From contig CALUQC010000021.1 of the NCBI GenBank assembly GCA_944322805.1, positions 1 through 36,940 of the forward strand: a stretch of 36,940 nucleotides of DNA. The letters are read 5' to 3'. Below the pieces are notes generated by a model that saw nothing but the letters and a program-made list of their open reading frames with translations, was not told the DNA's origin and did not search any database. Positions within the stretch are counted from its first letter, which is position 1. Each line of letters begins with the position of its first letter. The position numbers were made by a program, and so were the translations under genes. Positions 17,316 to 26,090 of this stretch are shown in pieces. The stretch is from an uncultured Bacteroidales bacterium (GTDB lineage Bacteria; Bacteroidota; Bacteroidia; Bacteroidales; UBA932).

Positions 17316-19088
17316 CTATCCGTATATCGGTCCATAATTCCCGCAAGCCCTGTAGTCCGCACCTTCCGGGTCCATGCCGAATGCAGCCCAGGCGCTCGGG
17401 CGGAATATTTTATCCTCATCCACATTGTGCATGCACACCGGGATGCGGAGCATAGATGCGAGAGTGATGAGGTCGCTCCCGACATGGCCGTAGCTTATGG
17501 CCCCGTGATTCGCGCCCCAGCTGTTCATCACCGAATAGACGCTTCGGAAAGCGCCCTTCCCGGTCAGCCGCGGTGCAAACCAGGTAGTAGGCCAGGCCGG
17601 GTCCGTACGCGCGTCTATTTTTTCGAATATGTCGCGGTCTACGTTCACCGCCCAGCCTTCCGCAATCTGGAGCACCGGGCCGAGTCCTTTCAGCAGGTTC
17701 ACACGGCACATGGTGACAGGCATGTCTCCTTTCGTCAGGAATTTCGAAGTGAATCCGCCTCCCCTCATGTATTCGCGTCCTGCAGGATGCCATTTTACGG
17801 CTTTCAGACAAGCCTCGACATCGCTGTCCGTATATTCATAGAACGGTTTCATGACTGGCGCTCCGTCCTTTTCTACGGCTCCGGTGGCGTCGAGTGTGGA
17901 CGAGCCTGAATTTATAAGATGTATTATGCCGGCAGCAGCCTTTCCCGAAAGTTTCTTTCCCGTCACCCTTTCCACGGATTCCGGACTCCAGTATGTCCTG
18001 ATATCGGAAAAAAGCTGGGCCCTGTTCGTGAGCAGATGCATGAAAAGCATGGACACCCCGTTCAGCGTATCGTTTTCAGTCGCGAAGACAAACGGCTCCC
18101 TGATTCCGTTCCAGTCGAAGGAAGTGTTGAGGATGGCTTCCGAAAAATCTCCGTCAGGACGGAAATCAGTCCACTGCCTCTGGCCCTGGAATCCGCCGGC
18201 AAGTGCATTGTGCCCCATGGCTTCCTCCTCGAATCCCATCTCCGCCAGCTTCGGATTACCGATCATGAGGTCCCTGAATATCATGGTCATTTTCACGACG
18301 AACTCCCAGACCCTGTCCTTCTCCCCGCGGGTGAATTTCAGATGCTCCGGATTGTAGTCCGCGCCCTCGTTCGGCTTGCAGTATTTTTCCACCCATTCCA
18401 TTGCCTTGGTGAATTCCTCCTTGTCATAAATGCCGAGGTCTATCCTCCTTTGTATTTCGGAACAGTCCACATATTCGTTCCTCATTCCGAGATACTCCTG
18501 GAAAAAGTCCGGAGACGGGATAGAGCCTGCAATACCCATCGAAACGGAGCCTATCGACAGATATGACCTGCCTCTCATCTGCATGACAGCCACGGCTGAA
18601 CGGCCGAAAAGCAAAAGTTTTTCCCTGACATCCTGTGGAATTGTGGAATCGTCAAGGTCCTGGACTTCAGCACCGTATATGCCGAATGCAGGAAGTCCCT
18701 TCTGGTTGTGCCCCGCTAATGCGGAAGCCAGATACACGGCGCCGGGACGCTCCGTACCGTTGAAGCCCCATATGGCTTTCGGAATCTGCGGATCCATGTC
18801 GATGGTCTCGGCGCCGTAGCACCAGCACGGAGTCACGGATATAACGGCGCCCACATGTTCGCGGGAGAACTTTTCGGCCGCCATTGCAGCTTCCGCCACA
18901 CCGCCTATGGTCGTGTCGGCTATCACGCATTCCACCGGAGTCCCGTCCGAATATTTCAGCTCGCTGCGATAGAGATCCGCGACCAGCGCAGCCATTTTCA
19001 TCGTCTTTTCCTCCAAAGACTCCCGGATACCGCCGCGACGTCCGTCTATTATCGGTCTGATACCGATTCTGGGATACGACTTTTTCAT
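17316..19088 (-). CDS. fucI: L-fucose isomerase (also D-arabinose isomerase)
   Basis: 590 residues from [20 protein letters not shown], nearly the same length and start as E. coli FucI (591). An in-frame start nine codons upstream would overlap the symporter and was not chosen. Catalytic metal ligands fall at the expected places: Glu338 (ATEND), Asp362 (SDIRTYW) and His528 (WGANHG). Other signatures are [28 protein letters not shown] and [13 protein letters not shown]. The enzyme is cytoplasmic and Mn-dependent, and interconverts L-fucose with L-fuculose and D-arabinose with D-ribulose. Its neighbours are an SSS symporter (seven bases upstream) and an AraB-type kinase across the shared regulator; fuculose-phosphate aldolase is absent here. 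That leaves open which of its two known substrates is relevant. Confidence 0.96.
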   Translation of the reverse strand: MKKSYPRIGIRPIIDGRRGGIRESLEEKTMKMAALVADLYRSELKYSDGTPVECVIADTTIGGVAEAAMAAEKFSREHVGAVISVTPCWCYGAETIDMDPQIPKAIWGFNGTERPGAVYLASALAGHNQKGLPAFGIYGAEVQDLDDSTIPQDVREKLLLFGRSAVAVMQMRGRSYLSIGSVSMGIAGSIPSPDFFQEYLGMRNEYVDCSEIQRRIDLGIYDKEEFTKAMEWVEKYCKPNEGADYNPEHLKFTRGEKDRVWEFVVKMTMIFRDLMIGNPKLAEMGFEEEAMGHNALAGGFQGQRQWTDFRPDGDFSEAILNTSFDWNGIREPFVFATENDTLNGVSMLFMHLLTNRAQLFSDIRTYWSPESVERVTGKKLSGKAAAGIIHLINSGSSTLDATGAVEKDGAPVMKPFYEYTDSDVEACLKAVKWHPAGREYMRGGGFTSKFLTKGDMPVTMCRVNLLKGLGPVLQIAEGWAVNVDRDIFEKIDARTDPAWPTTWFAPRLTGKGAFRSVYSVMNSWGANHGAISYGHVGSDLITLASMLRIPVCMHNVDEDKIFRPSAWAAFGMDPEGADYRACGNYGPIYG

Positions 19089-19095
19089 ATATGTG

Positions 19096-20586
19096 TTATT
19101 TAATGGTTGTTTCACGTCTTTTTTTCCATATGAAGTTCAACAGGAAACCGCTGGAGAAAATCACGGTCGTACCGAGCACTATCGTAAGATACGTGTGAAG
19201 TTCGGAGCGGAATTTCCAGAACGGCGAGCCCTCATTGACAAGCGGGGAAAGGCTCATCCATGCGATGACAAGCAGTCCGAGCACTACCGCAATGACAGCG
19301 GCCGGCCGCCTGATATCCTTGCAGACGAGGGCCAGAAGGAAGAGTCCCAGCATTCCACCGCTGAAAATGGATGCAAGTTTCCACCAGGCGTCGAGTATCC
19401 CGTCTATCCGCATCATCAGCAGCCCCACGATGATTCCGACTGCACCGGTTATAAAGGAAGAAGAATAGAGCACTTTCATTTCGGCCTTTCCCGTCAGGTT
19501 TTTCCTGCCGTGCTTCACGAAATCCGTCAGGACTATCGTGGCGGAGGAATTGATGCTCGTGGCCACGGTGCTCATGCCGGCGGAAAACAGAGAAGCCACC
19601 ACAAGTCCCGTAATGCCAGTCGGCAAACCATGCACTATGAAATACGGGAACACCTGATCGGCAGGAGTGCCCGGAGGCAAAAGCCCCGGAGATGCCGTAT
19701 AGTAGGAATACAGGGCCGTCCCTATATAGACGAAAACCAACGACACCGGGATATATAAAAGGCCTCCGAACAGCGTGGATTTCACAGCCTCGGCAGTAGT
19801 CTTCGTGGTCATGTACCTCTGGACATAGTTCTGGTCAATGCCATAGTTCTGCATGTTCACGAAAAGCCCGTAGATGAACACCACCCAGAACGTTGGCTCC
19901 TTCAATGTCAGCGAAAAACTTCCGAGACTGAATTTGCCGGCCTCCGAGGCAATCTCGAAAAGCTGCCCGGGCCCCTCCGGCATCTTGAAGGTGAGAAGCA
20001 GTGCGCAGACTACGGCCCCCGCGATAAGTATCAGTCCCTGTATGGCATCGGTCCAGACTACCGCGCTGATTCCCCCGAGTATGCTGTACAGCAGAGTGAT
20101 GACACCCGTAGCTATGATTATGAGGGAAATATCCCAGCCGAACATCGTATTGATGGGAAGGGCCAGGAGTAGCAGTATGGACCCGATTCTCGCCACCTGC
20201 GTCAGAAGATAGCAGACAGCCACGTAGCATCTGGCCCAGTATCCGTATCTCTGTTCGAGATAATGGTAGGCCGATACGCTGTTGATGCCGCGATACAGGG
20301 GGATGAACACCTTGGCCGCAAGCCATGTGGCTACAGGTATGGAAAGACTGAATACGAAAGGATTCCAGTTGCCCTTGTAAGCATCCCCGGGAAGTCCGAG
20401 AAAACTGATGCTGCTTACGAACGTGGCGAAAATGGACATGCCGACCACCCATGACGGCAGAGTGCCGCCTCCGGATGTAAACTTGTCGGCGTTATTGCCT
20501 CCTTTCGTCCAGAAGCTGCATCCGAAAAGCGCCACACCTCCGACGAAAACGAAAAAGACGATGTAATCGAAAACGGTTATTTCCAT
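19096..20586 (-). CDS. SSS-family sodium:solute symporter
   Basis: 496 residues with about 13 transmembrane segments, typical for the SSS (SSF) family. Landmarks are [24 protein letters not shown] in TM2, [41 protein letters not shown] and [22 protein letters not shown], the last containing the Ser/Thr cluster of the sodium site. These stretches resemble bacterial sialic-acid transporters of the SiaT type, but the family also carries many other sugars. It would move the monosaccharide freed in the periplasm into the cytoplasm. It lies 34 bases after the aldolase gene and just before fucI. The C-terminus is short and basic ([10 protein letters not shown]). Confidence 0.92.
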   Translation of the reverse strand: MEITVFDYIVFFVFVGGVALFGCSFWTKGGNNADKFTSGGGTLPSWVVGMSIFATFVSSISFLGLPGDAYKGNWNPFVFSLSIPVATWLAAKVFIPLYRGINSVSAYHYLEQRYGYWARCYVAVCYLLTQVARIGSILLLLALPINTMFGWDISLIIIATGVITLLYSILGGISAVVWTDAIQGLILIAGAVVCALLLTFKMPEGPGQLFEIASEAGKFSLGSFSLTLKEPTFWVVFIYGLFVNMQNYGIDQNYVQRYMTTKTTAEAVKSTLFGGLLYIPVSLVFVYIGTALYSYYTASPGLLPPGTPADQVFPYFIVHGLPTGITGLVVASLFSAGMSTVATSINSSATIVLTDFVKHGRKNLTGKAEMKVLYSSSFITGAVGIIVGLLMMRIDGILDAWWKLASIFSGGMLGLFLLALVCKDIRRPAAVIAVVLGLLVIAWMSLSPLVNEGSPFWKFRSELHTYLTIVLGTTVIFSSGFLLNFIWKKRRETTIK

Positions 20587-20620
20587 AATGCTTCGGTCAG
20601 TTAGTGCTATCGTGTCCTGA

Positions 20621-21532
20621 TCATTTCCACTCGGACTGGTTTATGGACTGCAGCGCCGTCCTTATCCTCTCCCTGCCGTCGTCGCTGACGGAAACATACG
20701 GCAGTGCAAGACCGCCCTCGCACAGCCCCATCAGCTCGAGCGCGCATTTAAGACCCTGCAAATAGCTCGACGGACAGTTTCCGACGGTATATATGGATGT
20801 GCTGATCTTCATAATGGAATTCTGCAGTCTCCGAACTTCGGGAATATCTCCCCGGGACGCCACCTCGTACATTTTCACGTACAGCTCCGGAAACATGTTG
20901 GCACCTCCGTTCACACCGCCGTCGGCCCCCATCAGCACACACTCTCCGGTAAGTTCTTCCGGCCCCACGTACATGGAAAAATTATCCACGTCTCCGGTAA
21001 GGTATTTCACTGCCTGGAAATAGGACATGTCGGCCGAACTGTCCTTTATTCCCCATATGTTGGGGTGTGAAGACAGTATCCTGACGGTTGACGGGGCAAT
21101 GGAAACCTTCACGTTGCCCGGCATGTTGTACAGGAACAGGGGAAGCGGAGAATGGTCCGCCAGATTCACGTACCAGTTCACCATATCCTTCTGTGAAGGG
21201 CTGAAATAATATGGAGGGGCAGCCACTACGGCGCATGCGCCAGATTCCCTGGCCCTGAGGGCAAGGCAGCAGGCATCTTCAATGGAAGTGTCCGTAACGC
21301 ATACGAGATACGGCACCCTTCCTGCAATCGCATTTCCCACAAAGGAAACGAACTGTTTCCTGTCATCGATGGAGAGGCTCTGGGACTCCCCGGTCGTACC
21401 CAGTACGAAAATCGCATGCACACCTCCCTTTATGACATGCTCCACCAGTCTTGCCGTTCCCTGATAATCTATTTTCCTCTTACGGTCGAGAGGCGTCACC
21501 ATCGGGACGATTATTCCTTTCAATCTGTCCAT
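20621..21532 (-). CDS. DHDPS/N-acetylneuraminate-lyase superfamily aldolase
   Basis: 303 residues forming a TIM-barrel class I aldolase. The carboxylate-binding GTTGES motif is at 45-50, the catalytic Tyr at 135 (LYNMP) and the Schiff-base Lys at 163 (GIKDS). The Arg that lysine-pathway DapA carries after YNVPS is Asn140 here (YNMPGN), so a biosynthetic DapA role is unlikely. Relatives cleave 2-keto-3-deoxy sugars or sialic acid to pyruvate plus an aldehyde or ManNAc. The setting, with a symporter, a sialate esterase and propeller proteins, suits a sugar-acid lyase; the substrate is unproven and no NanE or kinase for ManNAc is in the window. It is the first gene after lacI and lies just downstream of a putative operator. 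Confidence 0.88.
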   Translation of the reverse strand: MDRLKGIIVPMVTPLDRKRKIDYQGTARLVEHVIKGGVHAIFVLGTTGESQSLSIDDRKQFVSFVGNAIAGRVPYLVCVTDTSIEDACCLALRARESGACAVVAAPPYYFSPSQKDMVNWYVNLADHSPLPLFLYNMPGNVKVSIAPSTVRILSSHPNIWGIKDSSADMSYFQAVKYLTGDVDNFSMYVGPEELTGECVLMGADGGVNGGANMFPELYVKMYEVASRGDIPEVRRLQNSIMKISTSIYTVGNCPSSYLQGLKCALELMGLCEGGLALPYVSVSDDGRERIRTALQSINQSEWK

Positions 21533-21548
21533 TGCTCAATGTTTTAGC

Positions 21549-21565
21549 TTAATCGTTTTAGCATA
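21549..21565. promoter_or_regulatory. Second copy of the putative LacI operator, ahead of the aldolase gene
   Basis: TTAATCGTTTTAGCATA here matches exactly the reverse complement of 22664-22680. It lies in the 48-base gap between lacI and the aldolase gene, with a partial extra half (GTTTTAGC) at 21541-21548. The CG-centred AT-rich form fits LacI-family operators. I see no good promoter next to it, so it may act by road-block or looping. Confidence 0.6.
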
Positions 21566-21580
21566 ATTACATAAAAAAAA

Positions 21581-22606
21581 CTATTTCTTCTTCGAAGATT
21601 CCTGGGCTATCAGCTCAGGATGAAGCACGACGGTCTTGTAATCCCTCGTGTCACCTGTCTTTATAAGTTTCGAAAGTACGGAAAATGCCTCTGTCCCGAA
21701 CTTCTCGATCGGTTGCTTGATATATGAAACGGTAGTATAATACAGGTCGAAAGCAAAGGTCTCGCTGCCGTCGAATGCGATTACGGCCACATCCTCGGGC
21801 ACTTTCTTTCCTATCTCGCGCAGTACGACCAGACTGTCTATGGCCAGCCTGTTGGTAGAAAATATCAGAGCCTCCACCCCGTCCTCGAGCACCTGCGGAA
21901 TCAGTTTCCTCATATTCTCCAATATGTTCTCATACTTGATTTTACTTACCGATATTTCATCTTCAAGACCATATTTCCTCATACTTTCCACATATCCTGT
22001 TTCCCTGTCCACGATATTGGAAATCGTAGTATGATAGGTAATGAAACGTATCTTCCTGAAACCCTGCCCGTACAGCTCGTCCACGGCAAGCATCGTAGCC
22101 TTGCGGTTGTTGAGTGTGACACTGCTTACATCCAGATCGGCATACGTCCTGTCGATGAGCACAACCGGGACCTTTGCCTCTACAAGCCTGCGTATGACAT
22201 GTACTGACTTTTCGCACGGCACAATGATGAAGCCGTCCACACCCTTGTTAAGAAAGACATCCACTAACCTCTCGAACTTTCTCGGATTCTCGTCCGTGCT
22301 GCCTATCATGACGGTAATCCCCGCTTCGGACGCTTCATCCTCGATACATCTGGCTATATCGGCGAAAAACCTGTTGGAAATGTCGGAAAGGATGACTCCT
22401 ATCGTATCCGTACGTCCGCTTCTGAGACTTTTTGCCGCACTGTTCGGCTGGTAATTCATTTCGCGGGCCACGCTGCGGATTTTCCTCACCATCTCCTCGC
22501 TGACACGGTATTTCTTGTTCCCGTCGTTCAGTGCAAAAGAGACCAGCGCGGTAGAAACTCCCACCGCCTCGGCTATATCCTTTATCGTAGTCCGCTTTGC
22601 AACCAT
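21581..22606 (-). CDS. LacI-family transcriptional regulator
   Basis: 341 residues. The N-terminal helix-turn-helix is clear (TIKDIAEAVGVSTALVSFALN, about 7-27), followed by the hinge (NYQPNSAAKSLRSGRTDTIGVI) and a periplasmic-binding-protein-like effector domain (ISNRFFADIARCIEDEA, GVDGFIIVPC, VPVVLIDR, DVAVIAFDGSE, TVSYIKQPIEKFG). It should bind operators as a dimer and release them on binding a sugar or sugar phosphate. It sits between the divergent kinase gene and the long operon, and identical 17-base sites lie on both sides. One of these lies inside its own promoter, so autoregulation is likely. A LacI regulator controlling a SusCD locus is less usual than hybrid two-component or ECF-sigma control. 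Confidence 0.95.
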   Translation of the reverse strand: MVAKRTTIKDIAEAVGVSTALVSFALNDGNKKYRVSEEMVRKIRSVAREMNYQPNSAAKSLRSGRTDTIGVILSDISNRFFADIARCIEDEASEAGITVMIGSTDENPRKFERLVDVFLNKGVDGFIIVPCEKSVHVIRRLVEAKVPVVLIDRTYADLDVSSVTLNNRKATMLAVDELYGQGFRKIRFITYHTTISNIVDRETGYVESMRKYGLEDEISVSKIKYENILENMRKLIPQVLEDGVEALIFSTNRLAIDSLVVLREIGKKVPEDVAVIAFDGSETFAFDLYYTTVSYIKQPIEKFGTEAFSVLSKLIKTGDTRDYKTVVLHPELIAQESSKKK

Positions 22607-22626
22607 TGAAATAGTTCGTGAAACAG

Positions 22627-22657
22627 TTGTTTTTTCACTTAATTCATCCTATGTTTG
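22627..22657 (+). promoter_or_regulatory. Predicted promoter for the AraB-type kinase gene
   Basis: TTG (22627-22629), a 20-base spacer and TATGTTTG (22650-22657) match the Bacteroides TTG/TAnnTTTG promoter. The start would fall near 22664, exactly where the putative operator begins, leaving a leader of about 49 bases. Confidence 0.6.
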
Positions 22658-22688
22658 CAAATATATGCTAAAACGATTAAACAACAAA
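22658..22688 (-). promoter_or_regulatory. Predicted promoter for lacI and the PUL operon
   Basis: On the minus strand TTTG (22685-22688), a 19-base spacer and TATATTTG (22658-22665) form a perfect Bacteroides promoter. The putative operator (22664-22680) fills most of the spacer. Its -7 box abuts the -7 box of the opposing promoter, so the two overlap face to face. Confidence 0.65.
22664..22680. promoter_or_regulatory. Putative LacI operator in the divergent control region
   Basis: TATGCTAAAACGATTAA, identical as reverse complement to 21549-21565. It covers the predicted start of kinase transcription and the spacer of the lacI promoter, so one bound dimer could silence both directions. Confidence 0.65.
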
Positions 22689-22712
22689 ATATTTTTCAAA
22701 AAAAATTTTCAC

Positions 22713-24341
22713 ATGAAAAAAGAATTTGTCATCGGGCTCGATTTCGGGACGGACTCGGCAAGGTGTCTGATAGCAGATGCCGATACCGGGGAAGAAATGG
22801 CCTGCGCCACTGCAGGATACCGCAGATGGGGTGAAGGAAAATATTGCGACCCTTCGGGAAACAGATACAGGCAGCACCCGTGCGACTATTTGGAGGCAAT
22901 GGAGCAATGTGTAAGGGAAGCTCTCGCCGAGGCCGGCAAGGGTGTTGCGGAAAATGTGACCGGCATAGGTTACGATACGACGGCTTCAACACCTGTCCTG
23001 ACAGACAAGAACGGCACGCCGCTGGCTCTGCTCCCTGAATTTGAGGAAGATCCGGATGCAATGTTCGTCTTGTGGAAAGACCATACCGCCATAAGGGAAG
23101 CGGAGGAAATCAATGCAGCGGCAAGGAAAAACGGTACGGACTATACGGCTTACTGCGGAGGCAGCTATTCGTGCGAATGGGTCTGGGCCAAAATGCTTCA
23201 CTGTCTCAGACACAATCCTGCACTTTCGAAAGCAGCCAGGTCCTGGACCGAACACTGCGACTGGACAGGCGGGATACTGACCGGGAATACGGCTCCCGGC
23301 AACATGTTCAGGGGACGCTGCACGGCAGGGCATAAGGCGATGTGGAATGCGGCATGGGGAGGACTTCCGGACATGGAATTCTTCAAACGGATAGATCCGC
23401 TGTATTCCCTGTTCGAAGGAAATCTGTACCATGATACGGTAACGGCGGGACATGCCATAGGGCATCTTTGCCGGGAATGGGCGGAAAGGCTCGGACTGAA
23501 GGAAGGGACAGCAGTGGCGATGGGGGCAATAGACTGCCACGCAGGCGCCGTTGGTGCGGGAATCAGGCCCGGGGTCCTCGTCAAGGTCATCGGGACATCG
23601 ACCTGCGACATCGCCGTAGCTCGCCCGGAAAGCACCGGAGGACGGATAGCAAGGGGAATATGCGGACAGGCGGACGGCTCGGTCATCCCCGGGCTGACAG
23701 GATACGAAGCCGGGCAGGCAGCATTCGGGGATATCTATGCATGGTACAGGAAGATTCTGGAATGGCCGCTGTCCATGATTCCTGAGAAAGACAGGAAAGC
23801 TGTTTCCGACAATATCCTGCCCATGCTGAACCGCCTGGCCGGAGAACTGGAAGTTACGGAGAACGACCCGGTAGCATCCGACTGGATGAACGGACGCCGC
23901 ACCCCCGACCTGGACCCGAACGAAAAAGGATGTATCTGCGGCCTGACACTGAGTACGGACGCCCCGGCCGTGTTCAAGGCACTGGTAGAAGCCACGGCAT
24001 ACGGAGCACGCGCCATCGACGAACGTTTCGCCGAAGAGGGCGTAATGACGGATGAAATCGTGGCGGTAGGCGGCATTCCCCGCAAATCGCCATACGTAAT
24101 GCAGGTATTGTCCGACGTGCTCGGAAAGGAAATCAAGGTCGCGGACAGCGGACAGGCATGCGCCCTCGGCTCGGCGATTTTTGCAGCCGTAGCCGCAGGT
24201 ATATACAAGGACATCCCTTCTGCCCAGGAACGGATGCAGTCGGGATGCAGTAAAGTCTATTTTCCGGAGCCGGAAAAGAAAAAGGTGTACGACGTCCTCT
24301 ACGCCAGATACCGCAGTTTCTACGGACAGGCAGCCCGCTAA
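22713..24341 (+). CDS. FGGY-family ribulokinase (AraB type)
   Basis: 542 residues from the ATG at 22713. A longer in-frame reading from 22515 would run through the promoter and operator and was rejected. N-terminal FGGY features of the AraB branch are clear (IGLDFGTDSARCLIADADTG, YRRWGEGKYCDP, YRQHPCDYLEAM). Later come IGYDTTASTPV, WKDHTA, WTEHCDWTGGILTG, GAIDCHAGAVGAG, VIGTSTCDIAV and VAVGGIPRKSPYVMQVLSDVL. The family phosphorylates L-ribulose and other 2-ketopentoses with ATP in the cytoplasm. No AraA or AraD is nearby; the adjacent isomerase is FucI, whose D-arabinose reaction gives D-ribulose, a plausible substrate. It is divergent from lacI and shares an operator. Its stop overlaps the glnS stop on the other strand (CTAA). 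Confidence 0.9.
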   Translation: MKKEFVIGLDFGTDSARCLIADADTGEEMACATAGYRRWGEGKYCDPSGNRYRQHPCDYLEAMEQCVREALAEAGKGVAENVTGIGYDTTASTPVLTDKNGTPLALLPEFEEDPDAMFVLWKDHTAIREAEEINAAARKNGTDYTAYCGGSYSCEWVWAKMLHCLRHNPALSKAARSWTEHCDWTGGILTGNTAPGNMFRGRCTAGHKAMWNAAWGGLPDMEFFKRIDPLYSLFEGNLYHDTVTAGHAIGHLCREWAERLGLKEGTAVAMGAIDCHAGAVGAGIRPGVLVKVIGTSTCDIAVARPESTGGRIARGICGQADGSVIPGLTGYEAGQAAFGDIYAWYRKILEWPLSMIPEKDRKAVSDNILPMLNRLAGELEVTENDPVASDWMNGRRTPDLDPNEKGCICGLTLSTDAPAVFKALVEATAYGARAIDERFAEEGVMTDEIVAVGGIPRKSPYVMQVLSDVLGKEIKVADSGQACALGSAIFAAVAAGIYKDIPSAQERMQSGCSKVYFPEPEKKKVYDVLYARYRSFYGQAAR

Positions 24342-26008
24342 AACTTGAACGAGTCCTTCAATGAAGTGGTCTTGTTGAACACGAAGCGGTCCGGGGTGCT
24401 GTCCGGGTCCTTGTAGAAATACCCGGTGCGCTCGAACTGGACGGCAATACCGGAATTGTCCTCAAGAAGCGCAGGCTCGGCATAACCTCTGGTGACTACA
24501 AGGGAATCCGGATTCAGGTAGTCCTTGTAGTCCTTTCCCTCCGGGATAGAGCCCATCTGGGCTTCGGTAAAGAGCTTGTCGTATATCCGAAGTTCGACTT
24601 CCCTTGCAAATTCTGCCGACACCCAGTGTATGGTGCCCTTTACAGAGCGCCACTCCCCTGCTCCCGGCTTTGACGACGGATCGTACGTGCAGCGGATTTC
24701 GGTGATATTGCCGGAGGCATCCTTCACCGTCTCCACGCACTTTACTATATACGAATATTTCAGGCGCACTTCCCCGTCCGGCTTGAGGCGGAAATATTTC
24801 TTCGGCGGCTCTTCCATGAAGTCGGCGCGTTCGATAAGTATCTCGCCCGTAAACGGCACCTTGCGGCAAGGACCGTCCGGACTGGCGGGATTCAGCGGAG
24901 CATCGAACCACTCCACCTTGCCCGGCTCCCAGTTCGTGATGGTCAGCTTTACGGGGTCCAGTACGGTCATGTACCTGTTGGAACGCTCGTTCAGGTCCTG
25001 GCGGACGCACCATTCCATGAGCTGGAGGTCGATAAGCTGCTCGCGTTTGGCCACACCGACCTTCTCGGCGAACATCCTGATGGATTCCGGAGTATAGCCC
25101 CTCCTGCGGATACCGCATATGGTAGGCATGCGCGGATCGTCCCATCCGCTGACATAATGGTTTTTGACAAGTTCCAGCAGTTTCCGCTTGCTCATCACCG
25201 TATAGGTCAGATTCAGCCGGGCGAACTCGTACTGGTGGGAAGGGAAAATGCCCAAATTCTCGATGAACCAGTCGTAAAGAGGCCTGTGCACGTCGAATTC
25301 AAGGGTGCAGATAGAATGCGTAATGTGCTCTATGCTGTCGCACTGCCCGTGGGCGAAGTCATACATGGGGTAAATGCACCACTTGTCCCCGGTCCTGTGA
25401 TGATTTGCATGGATGATCCTGTACATCAGCGGGTCGCGGAAAAGCATGTTGGGATGCGCCATGTCGATTTTGGCCCTGAGCACCTTTTCCCCGTCGGCGT
25501 ATTTGCCCGCCTTCATTTCCCTGAAAAGTTTCAGGTTTTCCTCCACGGAGCGGTTTCTCCACGGGCTCTCGACTCCAGGGGTCTGCACGGTGCCGCGGCC
25601 GGCCCTGATTTCTTCCTGGGTCTGGTCATCCACATATGCAAGTCCCTTTCTGATAAGGTCTTCAGCCCATTCGTAAAGCTGGTCGAAATAGTCGGAGGCA
25701 TACCTCTCGTTCTCCCACTCGAATCCGAGCCATCTGATATCCTCCTTTATCGAATCCACGTATTCGGTGTCTTCCTTGACAGGGTTGGTATCGTCGAAAC
25801 GGAGATTTGTCTTGCCGCCGTACTTCCTGGCAAGTCCGAAATTCAGGCAGATGCTTTTCGCATGCCCTATATGGAGATAACCGTTCGGCTCGGGCGGGAA
25901 ACGCGTCATGATGCTCTTGCATTTCCCCGATGCCAGGTCCTTCTCTATGATTTCTTCCAGAAAATTGAGATTCCGTGTCTCAGCAGGTCCGTTGTTGATT
26001 TCTTCCAT
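24338..26008 (-). CDS. glnS: Glutaminyl-tRNA synthetase
   Basis: 556 residues, normal length for bacterial GlnRS (class I). The HIGH-type motif is in PPEPNGYLHIGHAKSICLNF and the KMSKS-type motif in YTVMSKRKL. Other hallmarks are FDDTNPVKE, the active-site run DFAHGQCDSIEHITHSICTLEF, and the two C-terminal beta-barrel anticodon domains (about 340-550). The enzyme charges tRNA-Gln with glutamine in the cytoplasm. It is convergent with the ribulokinase gene, their stop codons sharing bases 24339-24340, and divergent from yicC across an 82-base gap. No damage is seen. This marks the border between the PUL and conserved chromosomal genes. Confidence 0.98.
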   Translation of the reverse strand: MEEINNGPAETRNLNFLEEIIEKDLASGKCKSIMTRFPPEPNGYLHIGHAKSICLNFGLARKYGGKTNLRFDDTNPVKEDTEYVDSIKEDIRWLGFEWENERYASDYFDQLYEWAEDLIRKGLAYVDDQTQEEIRAGRGTVQTPGVESPWRNRSVEENLKLFREMKAGKYADGEKVLRAKIDMAHPNMLFRDPLMYRIIHANHHRTGDKWCIYPMYDFAHGQCDSIEHITHSICTLEFDVHRPLYDWFIENLGIFPSHQYEFARLNLTYTVMSKRKLLELVKNHYVSGWDDPRMPTICGIRRRGYTPESIRMFAEKVGVAKREQLIDLQLMEWCVRQDLNERSNRYMTVLDPVKLTITNWEPGKVEWFDAPLNPASPDGPCRKVPFTGEILIERADFMEEPPKKYFRLKPDGEVRLKYSYIVKCVETVKDASGNITEIRCTYDPSSKPGAGEWRSVKGTIHWVSAEFAREVELRIYDKLFTEAQMGSIPEGKDYKDYLNPDSLVVTRGYAEPALLEDNSGIAVQFERTGYFYKDPDSTPDRFVFNKTTSLKDSFKF

Positions 26009-26060
26009 AATGTTAATCGCTTAAAAGCAGAATAAAGCGCGAAGATAAGGATAAATTGCG

Positions 26061-26068
26061 TATTTTTG
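26061..26068 (+). promoter_or_regulatory. Predicted -7 box for yicC
   Basis: TATTTTTG followed by CG matches TAnnTTTG and lies 22 bases before the yicC start. No clear TTG box is found at 19-21 bases upstream. Confidence 0.4.
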
Positions 26069-26090
26069 CGTCGAAAAAAGAAAAAAGCGT

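Noticed and set aside
22515-22712. A longer N-terminus for the AraB-type kinase
   Set aside because: The extra codons run antisense through the start of lacI and across both promoters and the operator; the ATG at 22713 matches the family start.
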